Below, piece after piece: positions 63,060 through 64,000 of a stretch of DNA of 64,000 nucleotides (the stretch's first letter is position 1; every line of letters starts with the position of its first letter). This stretch comes from Streptomyces lydicus (GTDB taxonomy: Bacteria; Actinomycetota; Actinomycetes; Streptomycetales; Streptomycetaceae), in assembly GCF_000717345.1 (NCBI RefSeq), contig NZ_JNZA01000016.1:62001-126000 (forward strand), written 5' to 3'. The notes under the pieces were generated by a model, which was not told the DNA's origin, ran no database searches, and was given only the letters and a program-made list of their open reading frames with translations. The translations under genes were made by a program, and so were the position numbers.

Positions 63060-64000
63060 ATGGAACGGACGAGAGCGGACCTGGCACCGAAGAGCGGAGC
63101 GACGCCCCCGGGGGCGGCCGCGCGGGGCCGGGCGGCGCCGGGCGGCGGCTTCACGTACGGCGCGGCCGACGAGGAGCGGCGGCGTGGCGTGCGCCGGATG
63201 AAGACGCTGGCCACCGGCCTGCTGCTGGGGGTCGCGCTGGTCTACGCCCTGGCGAAATGGGCGGGCAACGCCGGGGCGGGCGGCTGGACGGGCTTCGTGG
63301 CGGCGGCCGCGGAGGCCGGGATGGTCGGTGCGCTGGCCGACTGGTTCGCGGTCACCGCGCTGTTCAAGCGGCCCATGGGCCTGCCGATCCCGCACACCGC
63401 CATCATCCCGACGAAGAAGGATCAACTGGGACAGAGCCTGGGTGATTTCGTCGGGGAGAACTTCCTGTCCGGCGAGGTCGTACGGCTCCGGCTGCGCTCG
63501 GTCGGCATCGGCCGGCGGCTCGGCGGCTGGCTGGCGGAGCCGAGGAACGCCGACCGGGTGACCGCCGAGCTGTCCACCGCGCTGCGCGGCGCGCTGACCG
63601 TGCTGCGCGACTCCGACGTGCAGGCGGTGGTCGGCGAGGCGATCACCCGCCGGGCGGACGCCCAGGAGATCGCGCCCGGTCTCGGCACGCTGCTGGAGCG
63701 GGTCGTCGCCGAGGGCGGCCACCGGAGGGTGGTCGACCTGGTCGTCGCCCGCGCCCACGACTGGCTGGTCGAGCACGGCGACTCCGTCATGGCGGCGGTC
63801 TCCGGTGGTGCCCCCGGCTGGACGCCGCGGTTCGTGGACCGCAAGGTCGGCGACCGGGTGTACAAGGAGCTGCTGCGCTTCGTCACCGAGATGCGGGACA
63901 TGCCCGAGCATCCCGCGCGCGGCGCCGTCGACCGCTTCCTCAGGGACTTCGCGGTCGACCTGCAGAGCGATCCGGACACCCGGGCCCGCGTCGAGCGGCT
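63060..64000 (+). CDS. DUF445 membrane protein (3' end outside window)
   Basis: At least 313 residues, cut by the window edge. Two hydrophobic segments (MKTLATGLLLGVALVYALA, WTGFVAAAAEAGMVGAL) precede the DUF445 hallmark ALADWFAVTALFKRPMGLP and a helical extracellular region with the repeat-like GQSLGDFVGENFL and VRLRLRSVGIGRRLGGWL. Family members are about 410-420 aa, so roughly 100 residues are missing. ATG 63060 or in-frame GTG 63042/63051 are possible starts. Function is unknown. Confidence 0.87.
   Translation, partial: MERTRADLAPKSGATPPGAAARGRAAPGGGFTYGAADEERRRGVRRMKTLATGLLLGVALVYALAKWAGNAGAGGWTGFVAAAAEAGMVGALADWFAVTALFKRPMGLPIPHTAIIPTKKDQLGQSLGDFVGENFLSGEVVRLRLRSVGIGRRLGGWLAEPRNADRVTAELSTALRGALTVLRDSDVQAVVGEAITRRADAQEIAPGLGTLLERVVAEGGHRRVVDLVVARAHDWLVEHGDSVMAAVSGGAPGWTPRFVDRKVGDRVYKELLRFVTEMRDMPEHPARGAVDRFLRDFAVDLQSDPDTRARVER

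Overview
The window is high-GC actinobacterial chromosome and is most likely Streptomyces. Supporting evidence: strong third-position G/C bias, frequent GTG/TTG starts, an SsgA-like sporulation protein, a DasR-type N-acetylglucosamine regulon (nagF, nagE1, nagE2 with dre operators), rare TTA codons, and several genes whose -10 hexamer lies only 6-8 nt before the start codon. The hppD, ssgG, nagE and rph neighbourhood resembles the core of the S. coelicolor chromosome as I remember it (roughly SCO2900-SCO2930). No phage, integrase, transposase or CRISPR array was found.

Layout. 0.2-3.8 kb: an MFS exporter overlapping a DUF3039 gene, then a GH20 beta-N-acetylhexosaminidase. 4.1-9.4 kb: a translationally coupled xanthine-dehydrogenase-like trio (FAD, 2Fe-2S and molybdopterin subunits). 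The FeS subunit carries a roughly 500-residue low-complexity extension, and the large subunit lacks the usual active-site motifs. 9.5-16.3 kb: tRNA-Cys, an alpha/beta hydrolase, a second MFS gene ending inside a roughly 400 bp palindromic repeat, an SF2 helicase, an IclR-type regulator and a Lon-like secreted protease. 16.3-20.6 kb: a four-gene osmoprotectant ABC transporter directly downstream of an Lrp/AsnC regulator, divergent from hppD. 22-29.8 kb: a GlcD-like flavoprotein, two small proteins, a flavin disulfide reductase, a TPR protein, SsgG-like protein and two RDD membrane proteins. 30.2-32.6 kb: a secreted M6 metalloprotease.

33.6-41.1 kb: NAD salvage (nicotinamidase and nicotinate phosphoribosyltransferase with a palindromic operator), clpS with DUF2017, an amino-acid permease, and the Mec+/CysO/CysM cysteine pathway with a Cys-rich leader peptide ahead of cysO-cysM. 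41.6-48.3 kb: an MBL hydrolase, the GlcNAc PTS genes, rph, a lipoprotein, rdgB and tRNA-Leu(UAG). 48.4-51.4 kb: two tandem HNH endonucleases and an MHS-type transporter. 51.7-64 kb: a secreted protein coupled to an orphan histidine kinase, bcp, a GroES-like protein, a guanidine-III riboswitch with its SMR exporter, a class A penicillin-binding protein, an ABC-2 exporter, a DUF1707 protein, an SGNH esterase and a truncated DUF445 gene.

The points most worth a second look are the degenerate molybdo-enzyme trio, the cysteine leader peptide with the C-terminally masked CysO, the palindromic repeat that supplies the end of a transporter gene, the HNH pair built from repeated DNA-binding-like modules, and the guanidine riboswitch. 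All assignments come from reading the sequence. No database search was possible.
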